DNA of 64,000 nucleotides from Amorphus coralli DSM 19760 (GCF_000374525.1 NZ_KB894574.1:310001-374000); one strand, 5' to 3'. Counted from the first letter of the stretch, positions 8,498-16,842 are shown. The notes: a model not told the origin generated them from the letters alone. Translations and numbers: made by a program.

Positions 8498-9827
8498 TCG
8501 TCATGTCCTCGATGGCGACCGTCGGCGCGTTCACGGCGCGGGTCTCTTCCAGATCGTTCGCCACCATCATGCGCGCGAACATGTCGTCGAGCTTGCCGGC
8601 AATGGTGATCTCGCTCACCGGGTAGGCAATCTCGCCGTTCTCGATCCAGAATCCCGCAGCGCCGCGGGAATAGTCACCGGTCACGAGATTGACGCCTTGG
8701 CCGATGAGTTCGGTCACCAGCAACCCCTGGCCGATGTCGCGCAGGAGCTCGTCACGCGTCCGGGTCCCGGCATGCAGCGTGACATTGGTGGCGCCCGGTC
8801 CCGGACCTCCGACACCGCGCCGGGCGCGGCCGTTGGTCTCGGTGCCCAGCTCACGCGCGGTGGCGGAGTCCAGAAGCCAGCGCCGCAGCACGCCGTCCTC
8901 GATGATGTCGAACGCCTCGCCGGGGACGCCCTCGCCGTCGAACGGGCGCGAGGAGGGGCCGCGCCGGCGAAACGGGTTGTCGGAGATGCGGATGCCGTCG
9001 GCGAAGATCTTCTGACCCATCCTTTCGCGCAGGAAGCTGGTCTTGCGGGCGATGGACGCGCCATTCACCGCGCCGAGAAGATGGCCGACAAGGCTGGTGG
9101 CGATGCGCGGCTCGAAGATGACCGCGGCCTTGCGGGTGGTCAATTTCTCAGGCTCGAGCCGGCGGACGGCGCGCTCGCCGGCGCGCTCGCCGATGGTGGC
9201 CTCCGACGGCATGTCGGACAGGTGCACCCGGCCTTCCGCCCAGTAGTCGCGCTCCATATGCGAGCCGCCGCCGGCAATGGCGGAAGCCGAGCGACCGTGG
9301 CGGGTGACGCGGTAGCCGTCGGAGAAGCCGGTCGAGGTCACCAGCACGATGCCGCCCGCCGAAGCACTGGCCGAGGCACCGCCCGAGCGGGTGACGCCGG
9401 CGACCTTCATCATCGCGTCCTCCAGCCGGTGGGCGGAGCGCGTCAGCGGCTCGGCGTCCGGGAGGCCGTCATCTTCCAGGTCGAGATCGGCGGTGCTGCG
9501 GCCGAGCCGGGCGGGATCGGCGAGGCCAGCATAGGGATCCTCCGGCGCGACGCGGGCCATGGCCACGGCGCGCTCGGCCAACGTCGCGGGATCCTCGGTG
9601 AGGTTTGCGGAGACGATCGCCGAGCGCCGGCCGACGAAGACCCGCAGGCCGAGATCGGCCGATTCGGCGCGCTCGGTCTCCTCGACCTTGCCCTCGCGCA
9701 CGGAGACGGAGAGCGCGGTGCCGTGCACGACGACCGCGTCGGCCTCGTCGGCACCGGCCGAACGCGCCGCGCCCACCAGCCGGTCGGCAACCTCGGTCAG
9801 CGCGGAAAGGTCGGTCGCATCGGTCAT
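8484..9827 (-). CDS. tldE: metalloprotease TldE/PmbA
   Basis: The second subunit of the TldD/TldE peptidase; this subunit lacks the HExxxH zinc site and shapes the active chamber. The 447-residue protein has the family features VVHGTALSVSVREGKVEETE near the start, FEPRIATSLVGHLLGAVNG in the middle and the C-terminal VTGDYSRGAAGFWIENGEI. I chose ATG 9827, preceded by CAGGA at a good distance; an upstream in-frame ATG at 9881 has no family similarity. It is the first gene of the leftward operon that continues with the phosphatase, DUF4170 and lipid A genes. Confidence 0.93.
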   Translation of the reverse strand: MTDATDLSALTEVADRLVGAARSAGADEADAVVVHGTALSVSVREGKVEETERAESADLGLRVFVGRRSAIVSANLTEDPATLAERAVAMARVAPEDPYAGLADPARLGRSTADLDLEDDGLPDAEPLTRSAHRLEDAMMKVAGVTRSGGASASASAGGIVLVTSTGFSDGYRVTRHGRSASAIAGGGSHMERDYWAEGRVHLSDMPSEATIGERAGERAVRRLEPEKLTTRKAAVIFEPRIATSLVGHLLGAVNGASIARKTSFLRERMGQKIFADGIRISDNPFRRRGPSSRPFDGEGVPGEAFDIIEDGVLRRWLLDSATARELGTETNGRARRGVGGPGPGATNVTLHAGTRTRDELLRDIGQGLLVTELIGQGVNLVTGDYSRGAAGFWIENGEIAYPVSEITIAGKLDDMFARMMVANDLEETRAVNAPTVAIEDMTIAGR

Positions 9828-10033
9828 GAAAATCCTGCGGGTGAAGGACGGGGCGGGTGACGGAACTCGGCGGCGCGGCAAATCCGCGGAGAAAGCGGAG
9901 CGGCGCCATGTCTGTGCGTCATGTACGGAGCGGGCAGCCCGCGCGCAAGCCGCACGCCCCGGCGGAAGCGGCCGGCGGGATTTGGTTTAGGAAAGGTCAC
10001 CGCGATACCGGGCATTGTGATGCGCCGTTTAAT

Positions 10034-10052
10034 GGGGCCGAAAAGTGGCCCC
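10034..10052 (+). promoter_or_regulatory. GGGGCC-GGCCCC hairpin upstream of the DUF6101 gene
   Basis: Six-base perfect arms (10034-10039 and 10047-10052) with a seven-base A-rich loop, followed at once by a -10-like TATAGT at 10055-10060. The position, 62 bases before the DUF6101 ribosome binding region, suggests a promoter with a dyad operator. No convincing -35 box is at the right spacing, so this is tentative. Confidence 0.3.
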
Positions 10053-10121
10053 GCTATAGTCCTCTCCATCGGACGCGGACCGGCCACCCAAGACGCCGGC
10101 CGCCTCAGTAGGAGATGCGTT

Positions 10122-10691
10122 ATGATCCAGGCCCTTCACGAGACGCAGGCGGGTGCGCTCGATGCAGCGGTCGAACACCACGCCGGCGCCTGCAAGGTGC
10201 CGGCCAAGTTCACCGTCACAGTCGACGACGCAACGCTGAACGTGCACCTCGACAGAGACCGCGCTCTGATCCGGCGGGTTGGACCGGAGGGGACCGACAC
10301 GGCCGTGGTGCCGATGGCGGCCTACCGCGGCGTGGCGGTGAGCGCCCACCACGACGCTGCGGCGGGGCCGACCTTCCGGCTGACGCTGTGCCATCCGGAC
10401 CCGAGCCTGTCGGTTCCGCTGGCGAGCGGCACCTGCACCACCGAGATCGGTGCCGCCTGGCGCGCCTGGGGCCAGGCCCTGGAGCGTCCGCTGCTGGTGC
10501 TCGACCAGACCGGCGGCGTGTCGGCCCGTCTCGACCAGCTCGGCGCCGTGTTCGCGGAAAAGCCGTCGCCCCGCCGCAAGGGCTCGGCCCTGGTCGGCCG
10601 GCGCTCCCGCTTCGCCCGCCGGCGGACGGCCGGAACGCCGGGCGCCCCGCGGGTCTACCGGGAAGAGCGCGAGATCATCGCGCGGAATTAG
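10122..10691 (+). CDS. DUF6101 family protein
   Basis: A 189-residue soluble protein with no signal peptide and no known catalytic motif. The middle has LRLTLCHPDPSLSVPL and TTEIGAAWRAWGQALERPLL, and the C-terminus is strongly basic (PSPRRKGSALVGRRSRFARR). This pattern and its place next to ubiA fit DUF6101, a Hyphomicrobiales family of unknown function. The ATG at 10122 is preceded by AGGAG. It is convergent with ubiA; the gap between the two holds an inverted pair of intergenic repeats. The family call rests on memory of this context and is less sure than the coding call. Confidence 0.65.
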   Translation: MIQALHETQAGALDAAVEHHAGACKVPAKFTVTVDDATLNVHLDRDRALIRRVGPEGTDTAVVPMAAYRGVAVSAHHDAAAGPTFRLTLCHPDPSLSVPLASGTCTTEIGAAWRAWGQALERPLLVLDQTGGVSARLDQLGAVFAEKPSPRRKGSALVGRRSRFARRRTAGTPGAPRVYREEREIIARN

Positions 10692-10701
10692 TCTTTAACC
10701 C

Positions 10702-10777
10702 CTCACGCCGAGTTCGCTAGCGCTCACCGGCTCCGGGTGGGCGCCCTGACCGGGCGGCGCGCAGTCGCGCGCTGGTG
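10702..10777 (+). repeat. intergenic repeat, copy A
   Basis: About 76 bases beginning CTCACGCCGAGTTCGCT and ending GCGCGCAGTCGCGCGCTGG plus TGG. Near-identical blocks occur at 26359-26432 and 28918-28950. The 3' part is a palindrome (GCGCGC, three bases, CGCGCGC) able to form a hairpin. It sits 10 bases after the DUF6101 stop codon, between convergent genes. Confidence 0.75.
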
Positions 10778-10846
10778 GGTGCTGTCCGGAAAAGCGGAGG
10801 TCGTTTCGTTCCAGAAACCAGCACCGGCCCTGCGGTATCACGCCAA

Positions 10847-10915
10847 CCAGCGGGCGACCGCCCGCCGGCCGGAGGCTGCGCCCGCGCAGCGGCGAACGAA
10901 GTGAGCTCGCGTGAG
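10847..10915 (-). repeat. intergenic repeat, diverged copy in inverted orientation (A')
   Basis: Read on the minus strand this stretch starts CTCACGCGAGCTCACTTCG and ends GGGCGGTCGCCCGCTGG, paralleling copy A with substitutions that keep the terminal palindrome (compensating changes from GCGCGC to GGGCG/CGCCC). Copies A and A' face each other across about 70 bases between the convergent genes DUF6101 and ubiA. Confidence 0.55.
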
Positions 10916-10959
10916 CGGATAAGAAAACAAGCCACAGCTCGCAGCCTCTCCCTCACCTC

Positions 10960-11901
10960 TCACACGAACCCGCCGTTCCTGACCAGCGCGTCGGCCACCA
11001 GCCCGGCGAAGAAGAACCAGCCGGCGTGCCAGTTGGAACGGAAGAGCCTGAGGCAGACCATCGGCTCGGCGATGTCGAGCACCTTCACCTGCCAGGCGAG
11101 ATGCGCCGCGAAGCCGGCGAGGCCGACATAGGCCAGCGGCCCGACCCCGGCCAGCCAGCAGGCGAGCGCCAGGACCGCCACCGTCAGCGTCCCGAAGGCC
11201 GACAGGATCGGCTTGGTGCGCGGCCCGAACAGGAGGGCGGTGGACTTGATGCCGACCAGCACGTCGTCCTCCTTGTCCTGGTGGGCGTAGATGGTGTCGT
11301 AGAAGATTGTCCAGGCAATCGAGGCGGTGTAGATCAGCACCGCCGGCCAGCCGAGCGATCCGAACACCGACGTCCAGCCCAGGAACGCGCCCCAGGAGAA
11401 GGCGAGGCCGAGGACGAACTGCGGCCAGTAGGTGATGCGCTTCATGAACGGGTAGATCGCCACCACGCCGAGCGAAGCGAAACCCATCAGGACGGTGAAG
11501 CGGTTGAACTGCAGGAGCACCGCCAGCCCGATCAGCGCCAGGATCACCAGGAAGACGGCCGCCTGCTTGCGGCTGACCTGGCCGGACGGGATCGGCCGAT
11601 TGCGGGTGCGGTAGACCTGGGCGTCGAGATCCTTGTCGACGATGTCGTTGAAGACGCAGCCGGCGCCGCGCATGGAGACCGCGCCGATCAGGAACAGGAG
11701 CCAGTGCCATGGGTTCGGCCAGGGCTCGCCCGCCGCGTTGCTGGCCAGCGCCAGCGACCACCAGCACGGCCACAAGAGCAGCTGCCAGCCCACCGGGCGC
11801 TCCAGCCGCGCCATGCGGGCATAGGGCAGGAACCAGGCCGGCGACCACCGCTCCACCCAGTGGCCCCGGACGGTATCGGGAAGGGAAGCGCTGCGGGTCA
11901 T
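10960..11901 (-). CDS. ubiA: 4-hydroxybenzoate octaprenyltransferase
   Basis: Attaches the polyprenyl chain to 4-hydroxybenzoate in ubiquinone biosynthesis at the inner membrane. The 313-residue protein has eight or nine hydrophobic helices and both Asp-rich prenyl-diphosphate motifs: NDIVDKDLDAQVYRTRNRP in the first loop and YDTIYAHQDKEDD in the second. The ATG at 11901 gives the expected N-terminus. It is convergent with DUF6101 and divergent from purD. Confidence 0.95.
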   Translation of the reverse strand: MTRSASLPDTVRGHWVERWSPAWFLPYARMARLERPVGWQLLLWPCWWSLALASNAAGEPWPNPWHWLLFLIGAVSMRGAGCVFNDIVDKDLDAQVYRTRNRPIPSGQVSRKQAAVFLVILALIGLAVLLQFNRFTVLMGFASLGVVAIYPFMKRITYWPQFVLGLAFSWGAFLGWTSVFGSLGWPAVLIYTASIAWTIFYDTIYAHQDKEDDVLVGIKSTALLFGPRTKPILSAFGTLTVAVLALACWLAGVGPLAYVGLAGFAAHLAWQVKVLDIAEPMVCLRLFRSNWHAGWFFFAGLVADALVRNGGFV

Positions 11902-12038
11902 GACGGGCTCCGGCGGATTGCGGGGTGCATCGTGCCGACATCGCGCAGCCCCGCGCCCGGGTCAAGCGGCTCGACCGGTCGCGGGCGCGATGCTAAAGGC
12001 GGCACGATCCATTCTGCGGCTGAGGCATCCACGCATCC

Positions 12039-13304
12039 ATGAACATCCTCCTGATCGGCGGCGGTGGCCGCGAGCATGCGCTGGCCTGGGCGCTCCTGAA
12101 GTCGCCGCTCACCGAGCGGCTGGTGGTGGCGCCGGGCAACGCCGGCATCGCGGCGATCGCGGAAACCACGGCGCTTAACGCCGACGACCATGCCGCCGTG
12201 ATCGGCTTCTGCGAGGCCAATGCCATCGATCTCGTCGTGGTCGGGCCGGAAGCGCCGCTGGTCGGCGGACTGGTCGATGCGCTGGAGGCCGCCGGCATCG
12301 CCGCGTTCGGGCCGTCCAGGGCGGCGAGCGCACTGGAAGGCTCCAAGGGCTTCACCAAGGAGCTGTGCTCGGAGGCCTCGATCCCCACCGCCGCCTATCG
12401 CCGTGCCGCCACCCGCGAGGACGCGCTGGCGGCGCTCGCCGAGATGGGCGCTCCCATCGTGGTGAAGGCCGACGGGCTCGCCGCCGGCAAGGGCGTCGTC
12501 GTGGCGGAAACGGTGGAGGACGCCACCGCCGCCATCGAGGCGTGCTTCGCCGGCTCGTTCGGATCCGCCGGCGCGGAGGTGGTGCTGGAGGAGAAGCTCG
12601 TCGGCGAGGAGGCGAGCTTCTTCGCCGTGACCGACGGCGAGACGGTGCTGCCGCTCGCCACCGCGCAGGACCACAAGCGCGCCTACGACAACGACGAGGG
12701 ACCGAACACCGGCGGCATGGGCGCCTATTCGCCGGCGCCGGTGATGACGGAGGCTATGATCGCGCGGACCATGCGCGAGATTGTCGAGCCGACGGTGGCC
12801 GCCATGAAGGCGCGGGGCACGCCGGTGAAGGGCGTGCTCTATGCCGGGCTGATGATCACGGACAAGGGCCCGGAGCTGATCGAATACAATGTCCGCTTCG
12901 GCGATCCGGAGTGCCAGGCGCTGATGATGCGGCTGGAAAGCGACCTCGCGACCCTGCTGATGGCAGCGGCGCAAGGGCGGCTGGCCGGCGAGACGGTCGC
13001 CTGGTCGGACGAACCGGCAATGACCGTGGTGTTCGCGGCGAAGGGCTATCCCGGCCCGGTGGAGAAGGGCAGCGAGATCCGCGGGCTCGAAGGGCTGGAC
13101 GGGCCGGACACGGTGGTCTTCCACGCCGGAACCGCGAAGGATGGCGAAAAGCTGGTGGCCAAGGGCGGCCGCGTGCTGGGCGTCACCGCGAAGGGCGCGA
13201 CCATCGCCGAGGCGCGCGACAAGGCCTATGCGGCCGTCGCCAAGGTCGACTGGCCCGGCGGCTTCCACCGCACCGACATCGGGGCGAAGGCGCTGAACCG
13301 CTGA
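12039..13304 (+). CDS. purD: phosphoribosylamine-glycine ligase (GAR synthetase)
   Basis: Second step of de novo purine synthesis, joining glycine to phosphoribosylamine with ATP. The protein is 421 residues, the usual length, starting [22 protein letters not shown]-grasp features include [17 protein letters not shown], the [20 protein letters not shown] block and [11 protein letters not shown], which holds metal ligands. It stands alone, divergent from ubiA, and no purine riboswitch is visible in the 137-base upstream gap. Confidence 0.97.
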   Translation: MNILLIGGGGREHALAWALLKSPLTERLVVAPGNAGIAAIAETTALNADDHAAVIGFCEANAIDLVVVGPEAPLVGGLVDALEAAGIAAFGPSRAASALEGSKGFTKELCSEASIPTAAYRRAATREDALAALAEMGAPIVVKADGLAAGKGVVVAETVEDATAAIEACFAGSFGSAGAEVVLEEKLVGEEASFFAVTDGETVLPLATAQDHKRAYDNDEGPNTGGMGAYSPAPVMTEAMIARTMREIVEPTVAAMKARGTPVKGVLYAGLMITDKGPELIEYNVRFGDPECQALMMRLESDLATLLMAAAQGRLAGETVAWSDEPAMTVVFAAKGYPGPVEKGSEIRGLEGLDGPDTVVFHAGTAKDGEKLVAKGGRVLGVTAKGATIAEARDKAYAAVAKVDWPGGFHRTDIGAKALNR

Positions 13305-13314
13305 TTGCTTGCCG

Positions 13315-13337
13315 CTCACGCCGAGTGCGCTGCTTCG
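13315..13337 (+). repeat. possible fragment of the intergenic repeat
   Basis: CTCACGCCGAGTGCGCTGCTTCG resembles the first 20 bases of the repeat copies at 10702 and 26359, ten bases after the purD stop. Only the 5' block is present and the hairpin part is missing, so it may be a remnant or chance. Confidence 0.35.
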
Positions 13338-13457
13338 TAATACCTCCGCCATCGCCCGAACTTTTTTTGCGTGCCCCTGTCGATTCTGGTCTGCGCCGTT
13401 CGTCGTGAGGGCATCGGGCCGGACGGCGGCCTGCACATCGCAAAGGGAGACGAGACG

Positions 13458-13880
13458 ATGCGCGTGATGGTGATGGTGAAGGCGACGGAGGATTCAGAAG
13501 CCGGTGTGATGCCGTCGATGGAGCTTCTGGAGGCCATGGGCAAGTTCAACGAGGAACTGGCCGCAGCCGGCGTGATCCTGACGGGTGACGGGCTGAAGCC
13601 CTCATCGCAGGGCAAGCGGATTGCCTTCGACGGTCCGGACCGCACGGTGATCGATGGACCGTTCGCGGAGACGCGCGAGCTGGTCGCGGGCTTCTGGCTC
13701 TGGGAGGTGAAGGACCTCGCCGAGGCGGTGGAATGGGCCAAGCGCTGCCCCAACCCGATGCCGGGCCCGAGCGAGCTGGAGATCCGGCCGCTCTACGAGG
13801 CTGCCGACTTCGGTCCCGAGATGGAAGAGGCCATGGCGGCGGAGATGGATCGCGTCCACGCCGGGTCCGCGAAGACCTGA
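13458..13880 (+). CDS. YciI/DGPF (YCII-related) family protein
   Basis: A 140-residue ferredoxin-like-fold protein with the diagnostic DGPF signature in VIDGPFAETRELVAGFWLWEV and an N-terminal MRVMVMVKATEDSEAG. DGPF proteins are typically encoded beside ECF sigma factors of the ECF42 group, whose gene here is 3 kb away and broken. Their biochemical function is not established. ATG 13458 has a good ribosome binding site (AGGGAGA); the frame is open further upstream without one. A strong hairpin terminator follows at 13933. Confidence 0.88.
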   Translation: MRVMVMVKATEDSEAGVMPSMELLEAMGKFNEELAAAGVILTGDGLKPSSQGKRIAFDGPDRTVIDGPFAETRELVAGFWLWEVKDLAEAVEWAKRCPNPMPGPSELEIRPLYEAADFGPEMEEAMAAEMDRVHAGSAKT

Positions 13881-13932
13881 AGGCGAGCAGATCCAGCGCC
13901 GCTGGCGCTGCGTAGCTCCGGAAACCGACCAG

Positions 13933-13958
13933 CCGCCGGCGCACTCCGCCGGCGGTTT
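13933..13958 (+). terminator. rho-independent terminator after the YciI/DGPF gene
   Basis: Perfect nine-base stem (CCGCCGGCG at 13933-13941, CGCCGGCGG at 13947-13955) with a five-base loop, followed by TTT. It separates the DGPF gene from the DUF4345 gene. Confidence 0.7.
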
Positions 13959-13992
13959 CGCATCCAGGCCCCGACGGGAGGCTCCAGACGCC

Positions 13993-14391
13993 ATGACCGC
14001 TGCCACCAGCAAGCGCTGTCTCCAGATCGTGGTCGCTGTTCTGGCCCTGGTGCCGGTCTCCGCCGGTCTCGCAGGCGTGATCCTCGGCCCGTCGGCATTC
14101 GCGGACGCGGCGGAGTGGCCCGTCGATCTCGACAGCCACCTACGGTACCTGTCCGGCATCTTCCTGGCCGTGGGAATTGGTTTCTGGACCACGGTTCCGG
14201 CCATCGAGCGCAAGACGGCGCTGTTCCGTCTGGCGGCCACCGCCGTGGTCATCGGCGGGCTTGCCCGGCTCCTGTCGCTGGTCCTCCACGGCGCGCCATC
14301 CGCGCCGCATGTTGCGGGGCTCGGCCTGGAGCTCGTGGTGGTACCGCTGCTCGCTGTGTGGCAGGGCCGGGTCGCGCGCGCCGCGTCCTGA
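13993..14391 (+). CDS. DUF4345 domain-containing membrane protein
   Basis: A 132-residue integral membrane protein with four predicted helices: IVVAVLALVPVSAGLAGVIL, a second around LSGIFLAVGIGFWTTV, a third around LAATAVVIGGLARLLSLVL and a fourth around LELVVVPLLAVWQG. The pattern of a short loop with an RY.SG motif (HLRYLSGIFLAVG) fits DUF4345, an uncharacterised family. It ends three bases from the end of the HupE-like gene, which runs the other way. No function is assigned. Confidence 0.75.
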   Translation: MTAATSKRCLQIVVAVLALVPVSAGLAGVILGPSAFADAAEWPVDLDSHLRYLSGIFLAVGIGFWTTVPAIERKTALFRLAATAVVIGGLARLLSLVLHGAPSAPHVAGLGLELVVVPLLAVWQGRVARAAS

Positions 14392-14394
14392 CGG

Positions 14395-14961
14395 TCAGGC
14401 GAGCACCGGAAGCAGGAAAGCAAGCCCCCCGAGGGCTCCGGCCGTGCCAAGCACCCGGAGCGTCGATGGGCCCCGCTCCTGATCGAGTAGCAGACCCGCC
14501 CCCGCCAGACCGGCGGCATGCAGGCCGGCCGTGGTGACGAGGAAGCCGATGGCATAATCGATGCCCGCCGCAGCCGGCATCTCGACGCCGTGGGCGGCGC
14601 CATGCGCCCAGCCGAACACAAGGGTGGCCGTCGCGGCGAACGGGACCGCCACCGGCCGCGCCAGCGCCACCGCCACCCCGAGGGCGACCCCGGACGCCGC
14701 AATCGCTGCCTCCGTTCCCGGAAGGACCAGGCCGGCCCGTGCGGTGAGGGCACCCGCCGCCATCGCCGCGACGAAGGCCGCCGGAACCGCCGACAGGCCG
14801 CGCCCCCCGAGCTGGGCGCTCCAGGCGCCGACCAGCACCATGGCCAGCATGTGGTCGGGCCCGGTGAGCGGATGCAGCCAGCCGCTGCCGGCGAAGCCGT
14901 GCGCGACCGCCGGCGCCGGTGCGAGCACGGCGAGGCCGGCGAGAAGCGTGCGGCCGATCAT
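14395..14961 (-). CDS. HupE/UreJ family protein (putative nickel/cobalt permease)
   Basis: A 188-residue membrane protein with a signal peptide-like start ending at AVAHG. The metal-binding signature of the family is present as WLHPLTGPDHMLAM (HP-x4-DH), with a second histidine cluster in GWAHGAAHGVEMP. HupE/UreJ proteins are secondary metal transporters usually tied to hydrogenase or urease loci; neither is near here. Instead the gene overlaps by four bases (ATGA) the upstream HxxEE-motif membrane protein and so belongs to the operon repressed by the divergent TetR protein. Metal specificity cannot be told. Confidence 0.85.
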   Translation of the reverse strand: MIGRTLLAGLAVLAPAPAVAHGFAGSGWLHPLTGPDHMLAMVLVGAWSAQLGGRGLSAVPAAFVAAMAAGALTARAGLVLPGTEAAIAASGVALGVAVALARPVAVPFAATATLVFGWAHGAAHGVEMPAAAGIDYAIGFLVTTAGLHAAGLAGAGLLLDQERGPSTLRVLGTAGALGGLAFLLPVLA

Positions 14962-16115
14962 GCCGTCTTCCGCCGGGTGCGCAGGATCTCGGCCAGCGCC
15001 AGAATGGCCGGGATCATCGGGACGAGGGCGGAGTACATGCCGGAGAAGTAGGCATAGCCGCCGCCGTGCTCGATCATCACCACGACGGGAAAGATGAGCA
15101 CGTGCGCCGGCTCGCCGAGGATCATGCCGACGATCAGGAACCAGAGCAGGAAATTGCCCGCCGCCTGGCCCTTCCACAGGCTCCAGGCGGCGAAGAACCA
15201 GACGACCGGACCGGCCAGCGCGATGATCAGCAGGAACCGGTCCTCCGGCCACGGGTTGCCGGTGAGCGCGGCGATGGCCTGGTTGAAGCCGGTGAGCGTC
15301 TCCTCGCCGACATGGACATAGAAGAAGGCGAGCATCAGCAGGAGCAGCGGCAGCAGGCGCGCCGGATCGGCGGGCCTCAGCGACGTGGTGTGCCACCAGC
15401 CGATCAGTCCGCCCATCATGGAGCCGATGATGACCCCGACCACCAGGAGACCCGCCTCAACGTAGAGGGTGGCGGCGTAGACGAGGGCCAGCGCGACGAA
15501 CAGCACGGCCCAGAGACGGCGCCTGCGGGGATCCGGAAGGGCCGGCTCGGGGCGCGGTCGCGCCTTTCCGGCGCCGAGCCGCTGCAGGAGCAGCGCACCG
15601 ACGACGACCAGCGCAGCGGCCACGACAAGGCCCGCGGCATCCAGGGCCGACCAGCCCCCGGCACCGGCGAGCGCCACCTGCAGCAGCGCCTCGGCGATGG
15701 CCCAGAGAGCGGCCCACCACGCCATCAGCCAGCCGAGCGGATGACGGACGGCCAGCGCGAAGCCGCCCAGTGCTGCCGCCGACACTGGCGCGCAGACGAA
15801 GACCAGGAACCAGAGCGCGTCGGTGAGACCCGGACCGACCGAGCCGGTCGCGACCAGCGGGCCAAACCCGGCAACCCAGCCGCCCCCATAGCGCAGGGTC
15901 TGCAGAAGCAGAACCAGCGGGACGAGGGCGAGATAGAGCGACAGGAGCCCCTCGGCCTCAGGCACCTCTCCAGCCCATAGCCACGCGAGGGTGGCGATCA
16001 GGCAGAGGACGGCGAGGATGAAGCCGACAGGCGCCCCGAAGGCCGCAAGCGCGGCAGCGGTCGCGGTGACGGAGAGGCAGATGGCAAAGAGCAGGGACGC
16101 GAAACGGGAGTGCAT
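14958..16115 (-). CDS. polytopic membrane protein with HxxEE-like motif, function unknown
   Basis: A 385-residue, very hydrophobic protein with about ten predicted helices. A central charged linker (GKARPRPEPALPDPRRRR) splits it into two halves. The second half carries FYVHVGEETLTGF, matching the His-x-x-Glu-Glu pattern of the HXXEE domain, and a later EPAHVLIF with further polar residues inside membrane segments, suggesting a buried metal or proton site. ATG 16115 has a strong ribosome binding site (GGGGGAGGG) and lies about 26 bases after a promoter covered by two palindromes. It is co-transcribed with the HupE-like gene. The family link is tentative and no function is claimed. Confidence 0.7.
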   Translation of the reverse strand: MHSRFASLLFAICLSVTATAAALAAFGAPVGFILAVLCLIATLAWLWAGEVPEAEGLLSLYLALVPLVLLLQTLRYGGGWVAGFGPLVATGSVGPGLTDALWFLVFVCAPVSAAALGGFALAVRHPLGWLMAWWAALWAIAEALLQVALAGAGGWSALDAAGLVVAAALVVVGALLLQRLGAGKARPRPEPALPDPRRRRLWAVLFVALALVYAATLYVEAGLLVVGVIIGSMMGGLIGWWHTTSLRPADPARLLPLLLLMLAFFYVHVGEETLTGFNQAIAALTGNPWPEDRFLLIIALAGPVVWFFAAWSLWKGQAAGNFLLWFLIVGMILGEPAHVLIFPVVVMIEHGGGYAYFSGMYSALVPMIPAILALAEILRTRRKTA

Positions 16116-16135
16116 GGCGAACCCTCCCCCGGATT

Positions 16136-16149
16136 TCAACGGATGTTGA
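16136..16149. promoter_or_regulatory. palindromic operator 1 (TetR-type)
   Basis: TCAAC-GGAT-GTTGA, five-base perfect arms with a four-base centre. It overlaps the -10 box and start region of the leftward operon and matches site 2 in nearly every position; centres are 37 bases apart. Confidence 0.75.
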
Positions 16150-16176
16150 CATACGCCTTTTGCTTGCAGAAGTCAA
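16148..16176 (-). promoter_or_regulatory. promoter of the HxxEE-hupE operon
   Basis: On the minus strand a -35 TTGACT (16171-16176), a 17-base spacer and a -10 TATGTC (16148-16153). Both boxes lie inside or against the palindromic sites, so a bound repressor would cover the promoter. Confidence 0.55.
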
Positions 16177-16187
16177 CGCATGTTGAC
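16172..16187. promoter_or_regulatory. palindromic operator 2 (TetR-type)
   Basis: GTCAAC-GCAT-GTTGAC, six-base perfect arms with a four-base centre, ending 11 bases before the tetR-family start codon and overlapping the -35 box of the opposite operon. Its position suits control of both directions, including autoregulation. Confidence 0.8.
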
Positions 16188-16198
16188 ATAGCTCGCCC

Positions 16199-16774
16199 AT
16201 GGCGAAGTCTCCCTCCCCGACAAAATCGGCCCTCACCCGCGCCCGCATCCTCGCCGCCGCCAAGGCGCTGTTCGCCGAGCACGGCTACGCCGGCGCCTCC
16301 GTGCGCGACATCGCGGCCGCGGCCGCGGCCGACCCGTCGCTGGTCATCCGCTATTTCGGCTCGAAGGAGCAACTGTTCGCCGCCGCAGGCACCATCGATC
16401 TTCACCTGCCCGATCTCGATGGGGTCCCCGCCGACGCGATCGGGCACACGCTGGCCCGTCACTTCACCACCCTGTGGAGCGATCCGCGCACCGCGCCCGG
16501 GTTGCGCGTCCTGCTGCGCTCCGCCGCCACCCAGCCCGAAGCAAAGGAGCGGATGCGCGCCGTCTTCGCCTCGCAGGTGGTCCCGGCGATCCGGGCGATC
16601 GATCCGACCGGCGCGAGCGACTGGAAAACCGCGCTGGTGTCCAGCCAGGTTCTCGGCTTCGCCCTCACCCGCTATGTGCTGGAACTGCCGGTGATCGCAT
16701 CCATGTCTGAGGAGGCGCTGCAGCGCTATCTTGGCCGGCTGATCCAGGCGGCGCTCGAGCTGGACAGCGACTGA
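16199..16774 (+). CDS. TetR family transcriptional regulator
   Basis: A 191-residue repressor. The N-terminal helix-turn-helix domain reads TRARILAAAKALFAEHGYAG then SVRDIAAAAAADPSLVIRYF and GSKEQLFAAA, a textbook TetR pattern. The C-terminal ligand domain is all-helical with LRVLLRSAATQPEAKERMRA. It is divergent from the HxxEE-hupE operon, with two near-identical palindromes in the 83-base gap, so it most likely represses that operon and itself. The inducer is unknown; a Trp/Ala-rich ligand pocket suggests a small hydrophobic molecule, but this is speculative. Confidence 0.92.
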   Translation: MAKSPSPTKSALTRARILAAAKALFAEHGYAGASVRDIAAAAAADPSLVIRYFGSKEQLFAAAGTIDLHLPDLDGVPADAIGHTLARHFTTLWSDPRTAPGLRVLLRSAATQPEAKERMRAVFASQVVPAIRAIDPTGASDWKTALVSSQVLGFALTRYVLELPVIASMSEEALQRYLGRLIQAALELDSD

Positions 16775-16842
16775 GGCGCCAGGCGCAGCGCGAGAGCGTC
16801 CGCGAGAGAAACCGTCCCCCGTCAGCCGTCAGAGTTTGAGCC

